A stretch of 5,269 bases of DNA. Origin: Bacteroidota bacterium (lineage in GTDB: Bacteria > Bacteroidota > Bacteroidia > Bacteroidales > B39-G9). A model generated the notes under the pieces. The model saw nothing but the letters and a program-made list of their open reading frames with translations. It did not search any database and was not told where the DNA came from. A program made the position numbers and the translations under genes. The stretch lies in contig QMPG01000251.1 in assembly GCA_003648455.1 (NCBI GenBank), positions 1 through 5,269 of the forward strand, in the 5' to 3' direction. Numbering within the stretch: position 1 is the first letter of the stretch; every line of letters starts with the position of its first letter. This document shows positions 1 through 5,269 of the stretch, in pieces.

Positions 1-923
1 AAACACCTCGAAAAACTTATATAGATTTATGGGAAACAATAACATCAGGAAAAGTTTGGACAGGTGAGTTTATCAATAAGAGAAAAAATAAAGAAAAATA
101 TATTGAAAAAGAAATAATTTCACCAATCAGAAATAATGAAGGGAAAATAGTTAATTATATTGCTATTAAAGAAGATATTACAAAACAAAAAGAAACTCAG
201 CAAGAACTAAAATCTGCTAAAAAGCAAGCCGAAGAATTAAGTGCCACAAAAGATAAATTTTTCTCAATTATTGCCCATGATTTAAAAAATCCTTTTAATA
301 CAATATTGGGCTTTTCAGATTTATTATTGTCAAGTCATACAAATATTGATGATAAGAAAAGAGAACTGTACATCAAAAGTGTTTACGAAAGTGCCAAAAA
401 TGCTTATACTTTATTGGAAAATCTTTTACTTTGGGCACGTTCTCAACGTGGTACAATACAGTTTAACCCTGAACAAATTTTATTAAAAACACTTTTTCAA
501 GATATAATTAATTTGCACCAAAAAACAGCAATGAAAAAAGAAATATCTCTTAATTATTTCTTAACTGATGATATCAATGTTAAAGCTGATAAAAATATGC
601 TTACAAGTATTTTAAATAACTTAATAACAAACGCTTTAAAATTTACAAATATTAAAGGCAAGGTCAATCTATCAGCTGTTTTGTCAGAAAATGACATTAA
701 AATAACTATTGAAGATAATGGTGTAGGAATGGATGAGGAAACAAAAAATAAAATATTCGATTTAAGTACAAATCAATCAACAGAGGGTACTGCAGGTGAA
801 ATGGGAACCGGCTTAGGCTTAGTTCTTTGTAAAGAATTTGTTGAAAAACATAATGGTAAAATTTGGATTGAAAGCGAATTAGGTAAAGGAAGTCGTTTTA
901 TTTTTACTTTGCCGGTAGAATAA
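1..923 (+). CDS. PAS-domain sensor histidine kinase, C-terminal part (5' end outside window)
   Basis: The frame is open from base 3 to the TAA at 921-923, giving 306 visible residues; the start lies beyond the left edge. The TTG at 306 is an internal codon, not the start, because the kinase H-box lies upstream of it. Visible residues 1-60 look like the end of a PAS domain with its PAC motif ([23 protein letters not shown]). A charged helical linker follows at about 61-85. Next comes the HisKA dimerisation domain, with the H-box [13 protein letters not shown] and phospho-acceptor His92 (codon 276-278). The HATPase_c domain has an N-box ([10 protein letters not shown], about 205-214), a G1 box (DNGVGM, about 238-243) and a G2 box (GTGLGL, about 268-273). 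It ends right after the ATPase domain, so it has no C-terminal receiver domain. By family it autophosphorylates and passes phosphate to a response regulator. The signal, the partner and any membrane segments cannot be seen. No regulator gene lies next to its 3' end. Confidence 0.93.
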   Translation, partial: TPRKTYIDLWETITSGKVWTGEFINKRKNKEKYIEKEIISPIRNNEGKIVNYIAIKEDITKQKETQQELKSAKKQAEELSATKDKFFSIIAHDLKNPFNTILGFSDLLLSSHTNIDDKKRELYIKSVYESAKNAYTLLENLLLWARSQRGTIQFNPEQILLKTLFQDIINLHQKTAMKKEISLNYFLTDDINVKADKNMLTSILNNLITNALKFTNIKGKVNLSAVLSENDIKITIEDNGVGMDEETKNKIFDLSTNQSTEGTAGEMGTGLGLVLCKEFVEKHNGKIWIESELGKGSRFIFTLPVE

Positions 924-933
924 AATAATCTAT

Positions 934-989
934 AAATATTACGCTGCTCATGCTACTCCAGATTTGTAATCCGTAGCTTATTAATATTT
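934..989. repeat. Imperfect inverted repeat between converging genes
   Basis: Nested complementary arms are visible: AAATATT (934-940) with AATATTT (983-989), GCTAC (952-956) with GTAGC (973-977), and GATT (961-964) with AATC (968-971) around a TGT loop. The arms are separated by unpaired, asymmetric stretches. It starts 10 bp after the kinase stop codon. No T-run follows, so it is not a typical intrinsic terminator. It may be an eroded dispersed intergenic repeat or a folded 3' end of the kinase mRNA. Confidence 0.45.
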
Positions 990-1013
990 GAGAGTAAACT
1001 TTGTTTTTAATAA

Positions 1014-1037
1014 CTTTCAGATTTTAAAATCCGAAAG
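1014..1037. repeat. 24-bp near-perfect palindrome
   Basis: Two 12-base halves, CTTTCAGATTTT and AAAATCCGAAAG, are complementary except at one pair. In a minus-strand transcript that pair would be a G-U wobble, so the fold is slightly better on the hldD side. There is no T-run on either side. It may act as a 3'-end hairpin for the converging kinase and hldD transcripts, or be a repeat remnant; the sequence alone does not decide. Confidence 0.45.
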
Positions 1038-1058
1038 AGCACAGACAGATACCAAATA

Positions 1059-1124
1059 GTAGCAGTCATGCCGAACTTGTTTCGGCATGACAGGCAGATG
1101 TCAACGTTACTTATTAACTGCTAC
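1059..1124. repeat. Strong palindromic repeat (11-bp perfect stem) with an outer 8-bp inverted repeat
   Basis: GTCATGCCGAA (1065-1075) and TTCGGCATGAC (1081-1091) form a perfect 11-bp stem around the loop CTTGT. An outer pair, GTAGCAGT (1059-1066) and ACTGCTAC (1117-1124), encloses it. The outer right arm ends 5 bp before the hldD stop codon. The stem is much richer in G and C than its surroundings, and its form resembles short palindromic repeats I recall being scattered between genes in many Bacteroidota genomes. With no T-run it is not a classic terminator, but such a hairpin could protect the mRNA 3' ends of both converging genes. Confidence 0.65.
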
Positions 1125-1129
1125 ATCAA

Positions 1130-2095
1130 CTAATGATATGTGTTCTTCAATAAATAATTCTTAACATAATCATCAACACCATCTTCGAGCGAATAAAAAC
1201 CTTTATCGTAACCTATTGATAATAATTTAGCCATCTTAGCTTGTGTGTAGTACTGATATTTTTCGCGAATATCTTCGGGAGTGTCAATAAATTCAATATT
1301 TTCGTCAACCCCCATTGCTTTAAATGTGTTGCTAACTAAGTCGAAAAAAGTACGAGCCTTGCCTGTACCAACATTGTAAAGTCCTGAATCTTTTCGATGA
1401 TTCATTAGGAAGAACATTATTTCAGATAAATCTTTAACATAAACAAAATCACGCATCTGTTCACCATCTTTATAATTTGGATTATGTGAACGGAACAGCT
1501 TCATTCTTCCGGTTTTTTTTATCTGATTAAATGAATGTAATATTACCGAAGCCATTCTGCCTTTATGGTATTCATTTGGTCCATACACATTGAAAAACTT
1601 CAAACCAGCCCAAAAATAAGGTTTCTGAGATTGTTGTATTGCCCACTTATCAAAATCATTTTTTGATTTACCATATAAATTTAATGGCTTTAATTTATAA
1701 ATAATCTCATGATTATCGTCATAACCATAATCGCCCATGCCATAAGTAGCTGCAGATGATGCATAAACCAAGGGGAGTCCATATTCAACACAGGCAAGCC
1801 AAACTTTTTTAGAATAATTAAAATTTAACTCATCGTAAACAGATTTGTCGAAACCTGTGGTGGCAGACCTCGCTCCCATATGAAAAATAAACTCTACAAA
1901 TTTTTGATTCTCATCTAACCAATCAAAAAAAACTGTTCGCTCAACTTTTTGTGTATAAATTTTGTTCTCAAGATTTTTGTTTTTTTCAGCATTTGAAAAA
2001 TCATCAACGAGAACAATATCTCTATACCCTTCATCATTGAGTTTTTTTACTAAGTTGCTTCCAATAAAACCGGCTGCTCCTGTTACAACAATCAT
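1130..2095 (-). CDS. hldD: ADP-L-glycero-D-manno-heptose 6-epimerase
   Basis: This 321-residue protein of the extended short-chain dehydrogenase family is close to the usual length of about 310. It converts ADP-D-glycero-D-manno-heptose to the L-glycero form in the cytoplasm, using bound NADP, for the LPS inner core. The N-terminal nucleotide-binding loop is GAAGFIG (6-12). The catalytic part shows SSAATYG (113-119) and YGKSK with Tyr141 and Lys145. The family-specific block FFNVYGPNEYHKGRMAS (167-183) holds Lys178, matching the Tyr/Lys acid-base pair described for E. coli HldD. This block separates it from other sugar-nucleotide epimerases. The ATG at 2093-2095 gives the expected MIVVTGAAGFIG start; the stop is TAG. 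It lies 50 bp downstream of mqnD on the same strand, so it may be cotranscribed with it, but a good -7 element in the gap suggests separate expression as well. It converges with the kinase gene. Confidence 0.95.
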   Translation of the reverse strand: MIVVTGAAGFIGSNLVKKLNDEGYRDIVLVDDFSNAEKNKNLENKIYTQKVERTVFFDWLDENQKFVEFIFHMGARSATTGFDKSVYDELNFNYSKKVWLACVEYGLPLVYASSAATYGMGDYGYDDNHEIIYKLKPLNLYGKSKNDFDKWAIQQSQKPYFWAGLKFFNVYGPNEYHKGRMASVILHSFNQIKKTGRMKLFRSHNPNYKDGEQMRDFVYVKDLSEIMFFLMNHRKDSGLYNVGTGKARTFFDLVSNTFKAMGVDENIEFIDTPEDIREKYQYYTQAKMAKLLSIGYDKGFYSLEDGVDDYVKNYLLKNTYH

Positions 2096-2124
2096 AATTC
2101 AAATGTTTGATTATTTATAAAGTA

Positions 2125-2132
2125 CAAAAATA
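2125..2132 (-). promoter_or_regulatory. Putative Bacteroidota -7 element upstream of hldD
   Basis: On the minus strand the bases read TATTTTTG, an exact match to the Bacteroidota sigma-ABfr -7 consensus TAnnTTTG. It sits in the 50-bp mqnD-hldD gap, about 29 bp before the hldD ATG. No clear TTTG -33 element is seen at 19-21 bp upstream, where the DNA is A/T-only and already inside mqnD. In DNA this AT-rich the match could be chance. Confidence 0.45.
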
Positions 2133-2145
2133 CCTATTTTTATAA

Positions 2146-2979
2146 TTATTTGTTAATAAAAAATTGATTTTTAATTTTTGGAACAATATTTAATTCCTGA
2201 GCCTTGCTAAACAATTCATTAATAGATTTCTTGCCCTCATCACCCAAATTAATCGAAAATTTATTTACATAAAGATTTATGTGCTTATTCATAACATCAC
2301 GTTCCATTTCTTGTGCATTTTGCTTTACAAAATCATAACTCGACTCAGGATTTTCAAATGCATATTCAATACTTTTTCGTAATACTCGATTTATTTTTTG
2401 TTGAATATCAGCAGACAACTCTCTGTTAACAGCAATTGCTCCAAGGGGTATTGGCAAATTTGTTTTTTGCTCCCAATATTCACCCAAATCAATAACTTTT
2501 CTTAATCCCTTCTCCTTATAGGTAAATCTATTCTCATGAATAATTAAGCCAGCATCACATTCATTGCTTAAAACAACTTCTTCAATATCAGAAAAAACAT
2601 ACTCCAATTTATTTTGTGCCTTTGGATAGGCAATACTCAAAAGCAAATTGGCAGTAGTCAGTTTGCCGGGTATTGCTATTCTTAAGCTATCTATCTCATC
2701 AGGAAACACTTTGTGTTTGCTTATTAATAAAGGTCCGTTTTTATAACCCAAAGCGCTACCGGAATCTAATAAAACATAATTATCTGACAAATAACAATAT
2801 GCATGATAACTTAATTTTGTAACATCTAAGCTTTTATTTAAAGCCCTCTTGTTTAATTCTTCTACATCTGCCATTAACAAATCAAACGACAATCCTTCTG
2901 TATCAATTTTGTTATGAAGCATAGCATCAAACATAAAAGTATCGTTAGGACATGTTGATATTCCAAGTTTTAATTTCAT
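2146..2979 (-). CDS. mqnD: 1,4-dihydroxy-6-naphthoate synthase (futalosine-pathway menaquinone synthesis)
   Basis: This 277-residue protein belongs to the MqnA/MqnD family, which has a periplasmic-binding-protein-like fold but is cytoplasmic; no signal peptide is visible. MqnD cleaves cyclic dehypoxanthinyl futalosine to give 1,4-dihydroxy-6-naphthoate, a late step of menaquinone synthesis. Family landmarks in order are the N-terminal ISTCPNDTFMFDA (7-19), DVTKLSYHAY (52-61), SGSALGYKNGPLL (73-85), IPGKLTTANLLL (103-114), DAGLIIHENRF (142-152) and PIPLGAIAVNR (176-186). His148 in the GLIIHE block corresponds to the His proposed as catalytic base in MqnD. The CPNDTF motif and this His favour MqnD over MqnA. 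The ATG at 2977-2979 overlaps the mqnB TGA stop by 4 bp (ATGA), which suggests translational coupling with the preceding pathway enzyme. Both termini look complete. Confidence 0.94.
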   Translation of the reverse strand: MKLKLGISTCPNDTFMFDAMLHNKIDTEGLSFDLLMADVEELNKRALNKSLDVTKLSYHAYCYLSDNYVLLDSGSALGYKNGPLLISKHKVFPDEIDSLRIAIPGKLTTANLLLSIAYPKAQNKLEYVFSDIEEVVLSNECDAGLIIHENRFTYKEKGLRKVIDLGEYWEQKTNLPIPLGAIAVNRELSADIQQKINRVLRKSIEYAFENPESSYDFVKQNAQEMERDVMNKHINLYVNKFSINLGDEGKKSINELFSKAQELNIVPKIKNQFFINK

Positions 2980-3656
2980 TGTTTTTTATTAATATTTTTA
3001 ATAAAGTCAAATAATACCTTATTAAGATTATCAACAGCTAAAGGTATATTCCAATTGTCTTTATTTCTTTGTTCAACATAATTTGAAACAGCCCTTATTT
3101 CAATAAAAGGGAGTCTTTCTAATAAGCATACAAAAAACACAGCAGCTCCTTCCATTGATTCAATATCAGGATTAAATTTTTGTTTTACTTTACTTATACT
3201 TTCATTATTTCCATGAACAATATTTACTGTAATTGCATTAACTTTTTCTAATTCATTTAACTGAGAATGCTTAAAATCGTTTACCAAAACTCCTTTAACA
3301 AAGGGTTTCACGTTATAATCAACTAATCCTGCCTCAAATGCAGTTAAAAAACTACTTTCATTCTCAACACCTATATCAGAAAACTGCTCACTTACAACAT
3401 TTAATACTTGTCCAATTTTGAGATTTTTAGAAAAACTGCCACAAATACCTGCATTAATAACTAAATCGTAATCTTTATTAACAAATTTAGTTAAGTAATA
3501 AACTGTTGAAATAATACCCACACCTGAGATCAAAACATCAATAAAAAAATCATTATATTGACATTTAATCATATTTAAAGATGCTTCGTTTACTACCATT
3601 TTTTGTAACAATGGCTCAATCTCAATTCTTGTTGCGGATATTAATAATATTTTCAA
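2976..3656 (-). CDS. mqnB: Futalosine hydrolase, with TTG start
   Basis: This 226-residue protein belongs to the nucleoside phosphorylase / MTA-SAH nucleosidase superfamily. MqnB splits futalosine into hypoxanthine and dehypoxanthinyl futalosine. Visible motifs are the N-terminal strand KILLISATRIEIEPL with Glu12, NAGICGSF (68-75, the usual Gly-rich loop), FSDIGVE (92-98), the ribose-binding block ESMEGAAV (166-173) with Glu169, and RAVSNYVEQRNKDNW (188-202). This last block, and the position beside mqnD, point to futalosine hydrolase rather than MTA/SAH nucleosidase. The start is TTG at 3654-3656: no ATG occurs before residue 20, an in-frame TGA lies upstream at 3678-3680, and a start at Met20 would remove the first conserved strand. 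It is the first gene of the minus-strand operon and overlaps mqnD by 4 bp. A -7 element lies 22 bp upstream. Confidence 0.92.
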   Translation of the reverse strand: MKILLISATRIEIEPLLQKMVVNEASLNMIKCQYNDFFIDVLISGVGIISTVYYLTKFVNKDYDLVINAGICGSFSKNLKIGQVLNVVSEQFSDIGVENESSFLTAFEAGLVDYNVKPFVKGVLVNDFKHSQLNELEKVNAITVNIVHGNNESISKVKQKFNPDIESMEGAAVFFVCLLERLPFIEIRAVSNYVEQRNKDNWNIPLAVDNLNKVLFDFIKNINKKQ

Positions 3657-3678
3657 AATAGTATAGTTTTTAACAAAT

Positions 3679-3686
3679 CAAATATA
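3679..3686 (-). promoter_or_regulatory. Putative -7 element of the mqnB-mqnD(-hldD) operon
   Basis: On the minus strand the bases read TATATTTG, an exact TAnnTTTG match. The mqnB TTG start lies 22 bp downstream, giving a short leader of roughly 15 bases. This supports the TTG as the true start. No TTTG -33 element is visible; the expected place (about 3706-3711) falls in the left arm of the AT-only inverted repeat. Confidence 0.55.
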
Positions 3687-3700
3687 ATATTTTTATATAT

Positions 3701-3732
3701 TTTTTTTATATTTACTATAAAATATAAAAAAA
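3701..3732. promoter_or_regulatory. Perfect 13-bp inverted repeat between divergent promoters (possible operator)
   Basis: TTTTTTTATATTT (3701-3713) and AAATATAAAAAAA (3720-3732) are exact reverse complements around a 6-base spacer. The element lies between the two outward-facing -7 elements and covers the expected -33 region of both. That is the layout of an operator shared by divergent promoters. The arms are pure A/T and low in complexity, so chance or a bent A-tract UP-like element is also plausible. Confidence 0.4.
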
Positions 3733-3737
3733 CTAAA

Positions 3738-3745
3738 TACATTTG
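3738..3745 (+). promoter_or_regulatory. Putative -7 element of queD (and perhaps folE)
   Basis: The bases read TACATTTG, an exact TAnnTTTG match 19 bp before the queD ATG. This predicts a leader of only about a dozen bases, too short for a riboswitch. A proper TTTG -33 element is missing at the expected distance. The bases before the ATG are A-rich with no clear Shine-Dalgarno site, as is common in Bacteroidota. Confidence 0.55.
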
Positions 3746-3764
3746 TAACCCCAAAATAAAAGAA

Positions 3765-4178
3765 ATGTTAATTACCAGAAGAGAACGATTCAATAGTGCA
3801 CATAAGCTTTTTAGAGAAGACTGGTCTAAAGAAAAAAATTTCAATTTTTTTGGCAAATGCTCTAATTTACATGGACATAACTACGAATTATTTATCACTG
3901 TACAAGGAACTGTTAATAAAGAAACCGGATTTGTTGTAAATTTAAAAGAACTAAGTCGTATTGTAAAACAAAACATTATTGAAAAACTCGACCATAAAAA
4001 CTTAAATACTGATGTTGATTTTTTAAAAAATAAAATAGTTACTTCAGAAAATATTGCAATAGCTATTTGGGATGAACTTGAACCCAAAATAATTGAACTC
4101 GGAGTTGAGTTATATTCTATAAAATTGGTAGAAACAGAAAATAATTTTATTGAATATTATGGGAATAAACACAAATAA
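3765..4178 (+). CDS. queD: 6-carboxytetrahydropterin synthase / 6-pyruvoyl-tetrahydropterin synthase family
   Basis: This 137-residue protein of the PTPS/QueD family has full family length. The zinc ligands are His13 (in RFNSAHKL) and His36 and His38 (in HGH). The catalytic Cys32 lies in CSNLHGH, the CxxxHGH pattern shared by QueD and PTPS. Asp76-His77 (LDHKNLN) and Glu123 (VETENNF) complete the catalytic set, and TSENIA (93-98) is the usual substrate-pocket motif. By family it turns 7,8-dihydroneopterin triphosphate into 6-carboxy-tetrahydropterin (queuosine route) or 6-pyruvoyl-tetrahydropterin (biopterin route). The sequence alone does not settle which; QueD is the default for bacteria. 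One oddity is GFVVNLKEL (55-63), with Asn59 where E. coli QueD and many relatives have Asp. Start ATG at 3765 follows a -7 element. The neighbour folE makes its substrate, 102 bp downstream on the same strand, so cotranscription is likely. Confidence 0.88.
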   Translation: MLITRRERFNSAHKLFREDWSKEKNFNFFGKCSNLHGHNYELFITVQGTVNKETGFVVNLKELSRIVKQNIIEKLDHKNLNTDVDFLKNKIVTSENIAIAIWDELEPKIIELGVELYSIKLVETENNFIEYYGNKHK

Positions 4179-4235
4179 TACAAATTTATGAATTATGATT
4201 TTTGATTTATTTTGGGATACAAATAATACAGATTT
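4171..4235 (+). repeat. Short direct repeat flanking the queD stop codon
   Basis: ACAAATAATACAAATTT (4171-4187) and ACAAATAATACAGATTT (4219-4235) are 17-base copies differing at one position and offset by 48 bp. The first copy includes the queD stop codon; the second lies in the queD-folE gap. It may be a local duplication that lengthened the gap, or a doubled protein-binding site. No convincing TAnnTTTG element for folE is found in this gap. Confidence 0.5.
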
Positions 4236-4280
4236 CAAATAATTCTTTATTAATAACAAAAAACCACAAAATATAAGTCG

Positions 4281-4919
4281 ATGGAAATAATAAACAATGG
4301 TGCCGGAATTAATAATGGCAATGGTTATACCAAAGTCGAACGATGGAATGACAAAACAACTGAACGATTAACAGAATTATATCTGGAAGTCTTATCTTTA
4401 ATTGGAGAAAACCCTGAAAGAGAAGGATTATTAAAAACTCCGTTGCGTGTAGCAAAAGCAATGCAATTTTTAACACAGGGTTATAATACCGACCCGGAAG
4501 AAATAATAAGATCTGCAATGTTTAAGGAAGATTACAAACAAATGGTAATTGTAAAAGATATTGAAATTTATTCTTTATGTGAACATCATATTATCCCATT
4601 TGTTGGCAAAGCTCATGTTGCCTATATACCTAATGGTTATATTACAGGGTTGAGCAAAATTGCCAGAGTAGTTGAGGCTTATGCACGTCGATTACAAATT
4701 CAAGAGCGTATGACATATGAAATAAGAGATTGTATTCAAAATACTTTAAATCCACTTGGTGTTGCAGTTGTTATTGAAGCACAACATTTATGTATGCAAA
4801 TGCGTGGTGTACAAAAACAAAATTCTGTAACAACAACATCTGCTTTTACAGGCGAATTTCTTAAAAGCAATTCAACTCGACAAGAGTTTATGCATTTAAT
4901 AGGGACAAAACTGTCATAA
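4281..4919 (+). CDS. folE: GTP cyclohydrolase I
   Basis: This 212-residue protein is close to the usual length of about 220. It opens the guanine ring of GTP to form 7,8-dihydroneopterin triphosphate and formate, the first step to folate and the substrate source for QueD/PTPS. It acts in the cytoplasm, as a decamer in known members. The zinc ligands are Cys100 and His103 (in [10 protein letters not shown]) and Cys171 (in QHLCMQMRG), in the same spacing as E. coli Cys110, His113 and Cys181. Other landmarks are [17 protein letters not shown] (44-60), [17 protein letters not shown] (123-139) and [16 protein letters not shown] (174-189). All key residues are present, so it should be active. The first 20 residues are Asn/Gly-rich and not conserved. 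ATG 4281 is kept because the next Met is residue 61, inside the domain. Cotranscription with queD is likely. Confidence 0.96.
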   Translation: MEIINNGAGINNGNGYTKVERWNDKTTERLTELYLEVLSLIGENPEREGLLKTPLRVAKAMQFLTQGYNTDPEEIIRSAMFKEDYKQMVIVKDIEIYSLCEHHIIPFVGKAHVAYIPNGYITGLSKIARVVEAYARRLQIQERMTYEIRDCIQNTLNPLGVAVVIEAQHLCMQMRGVQKQNSVTTTSAFTGEFLKSNSTRQEFMHLIGTKLS

Positions 4920-4932
4920 GATATTTCATAAT

Positions 4933-4964
4933 AAAAAAAAACTCGACTATTCGGGATTTGTTTT
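4933..4964 (+). terminator. Weak putative intrinsic terminator after folE
   Basis: A 5-bp stem CTCGA (4942-4946) with TCGGG (4951-4955), including one G-T pair, closes a CTAT loop. It is preceded by an A-run and followed by ATTTGTTTT, and the A-run and T-rich tail can lengthen the stem. It starts 13 bp after the folE stop codon. The stem is short, so this is tentative. Confidence 0.35.
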
Positions 4965-5089
4965 AACGATTTGCAATATGGAATTAAGCGGATTGCGAAC
5001 TATTTTTTTATCAAACCAAAATAAATTTGAACGGGTTAAATCATTTCAAATTAGCACATTGCCGCTTTTTGCTATATTGCATGTTAGCG
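4961..5089. repeat. Long imperfect inverted repeat, loosely attC-like
   Basis: Ordered complementary blocks are TTTTAAC (4961-4967) with GTTAGCG (5083-5089), pairing at AAC/GTT; GCAATAT (4973-4979) with ATATTGC (5074-5080); and AGCGG (4987-4991) with CCGCT (5062-5066). A central stretch of about 70 bp is unpaired. Two separated stem blocks with outer AAC/GTT ends recall integron attC sites, but neither end fits the RYYYAAC/GTTRRRY consensus exactly. On the minus strand it begins 15 bp after the last stop codon of the thioredoxin-like fragment, as a cassette attC would. A dispersed intergenic repeat of another kind is equally possible. No gene is seen in 4920-5104. Confidence 0.45.
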
Positions 5090-5104
5090 TTTCGTTGGTT
5101 ATTG

Positions 5105-5269
5105 TCATTGTTTTATTTCTCCTATAGAATAATCTACCCAAGCATCAATTTGCTTTACAGAACTTGGTCGTAAAATAATCTTTTGTTTTTTGTCTTACAA
5201 AAACATAGTTGGTGTAGCAAAAACGTTATTATCCTTTGCTGCTTGTGTATCCCATTTTTTTACATCACA
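5105..5269 (-). pseudogene. Thioredoxin-fold protein, C-terminal fragment with in-frame stop
   Basis: Reading the minus strand from the right edge gives 24 residues containing KKWDTQAAKDNNVFATPTMF, then a TAA at 5195-5197, then 29 more residues in the same frame (DKKQKIILRPSSVKQIDAW and onward) to a TGA at 5105-5107. The ATPT block is the cis-proline motif of thioredoxin and TlpA/ResA-like proteins, and the segment after the stop continues the fold (strand, then a C-terminal helix). The TAA stands where a hydrophobic residue, probably Leu, is expected; TTA to TAA is one base change at 5196. The CxxC part lies outside the window. The product would lose the last strand and helix, so the gene is probably inactive, unless the stop is a sequencing error. 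Redox role is inferred from the fold only. Confidence 0.65.

Noticed and set aside
306..308. TTG as the start of a short histidine-kinase protein
   Set aside because: The H-box His codon (276-278) and PAS/PAC sequence lie in frame upstream, and the frame stays open to the left edge.
1065..1091. Rho-independent terminator at the strong hairpin
   Set aside because: No T-run follows the stem on either strand; it is better described as a palindromic repeat.
3746..3764. preQ1 or other riboswitch before queD
   Set aside because: The predicted leader is about a dozen bases and the whole gap to mqnB is 108 bp of mostly A/T. There is no room for, and no sign of, an aptamer.
3653..3856. Minus-strand reading frame of 67 codons across the promoter region and the start of queD
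   Set aside because: It lies opposite queD and the divergent promoters, its translation is low in complexity with no recognisable motif, and a real gene on the other strand explains the region.
3881..4087. Minus-strand reading frame of 68 codons inside queD
   Set aside because: It is fully antisense to a well-supported QueD-family gene, and its Ser/Phe-rich translation looks like a reading-frame shadow.
4179..4280. Separate folE promoter
   Set aside because: A TTTG at 4211-4214 could be a -33 element, but no TAnnTTTG follows at a suitable distance.
4309..4518. Minus-strand reading frame of 69 codons inside folE
   Set aside because: It is fully antisense to folE, and its Leu/Ile-rich translation is what the reverse of this coding sequence would give.
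1..5269. CRISPR array, tRNA or rRNA gene, insertion sequence, defence system
   Set aside because: There are no regularly spaced repeats with unique spacers, no tRNA-like or rRNA-like sequence that I can recognise, no transposase, and no gene of a known defence family.

Overview
The window is strongly AT-rich. It carries six genes with intact visible reading frames, one of them cut by the left edge, and one broken gene fragment at the right edge. Several features point to a member of the Bacteroidota. There are three matches to the Bacteroidota -7 promoter element TAnnTTTG just upstream of genes. A-rich leaders stand in place of clear Shine-Dalgarno sites. The encoded proteins are futalosine-pathway menaquinone enzymes and an LPS-heptose epimerase, which implies a Gram-negative respiring cell. 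No genus can be named from the sequence alone.

Layout from left to right: (1) the C-terminal part of a PAS-containing sensor histidine kinase on the plus strand; (2) a gap of about 200 bp between converging genes, packed with inverted repeats; (3) a minus-strand operon reading mqnB, mqnD, hldD, in which mqnB and mqnD overlap by 4 bp and hldD follows after 50 bp, possibly with its own promoter; (4) a very AT-rich divergent promoter region with a -7 element facing each way and a perfect 13-bp inverted repeat between them; (5) plus-strand queD-like and folE genes; (6) a gap of about 185 bp with a weak terminator and a long imperfect inverted repeat somewhat like an integron attC site; (7) the end of a minus-strand thioredoxin-fold gene with an in-frame stop codon.

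The genes form two metabolic pairs. MqnB (futalosine hydrolase) and MqnD (1,4-dihydroxy-6-naphthoate synthase) are two steps of the futalosine route to menaquinone; the other steps must be encoded elsewhere. FolE makes 7,8-dihydroneopterin triphosphate from GTP, which is the substrate of the QueD/PTPS enzyme next to it, so this pair feeds queuosine or 7-deazaguanine synthesis, or possibly a reduced pterin. HldD supplies ADP-L-glycero-D-manno-heptose for the LPS inner core.

I see no new multi-gene system here; the genes are ordinary housekeeping metabolism. The most interesting points lie in the non-coding DNA (the divergent-promoter inverted repeat, the attC-like repeat and the palindromic repeats) and in the broken thioredoxin-like gene.
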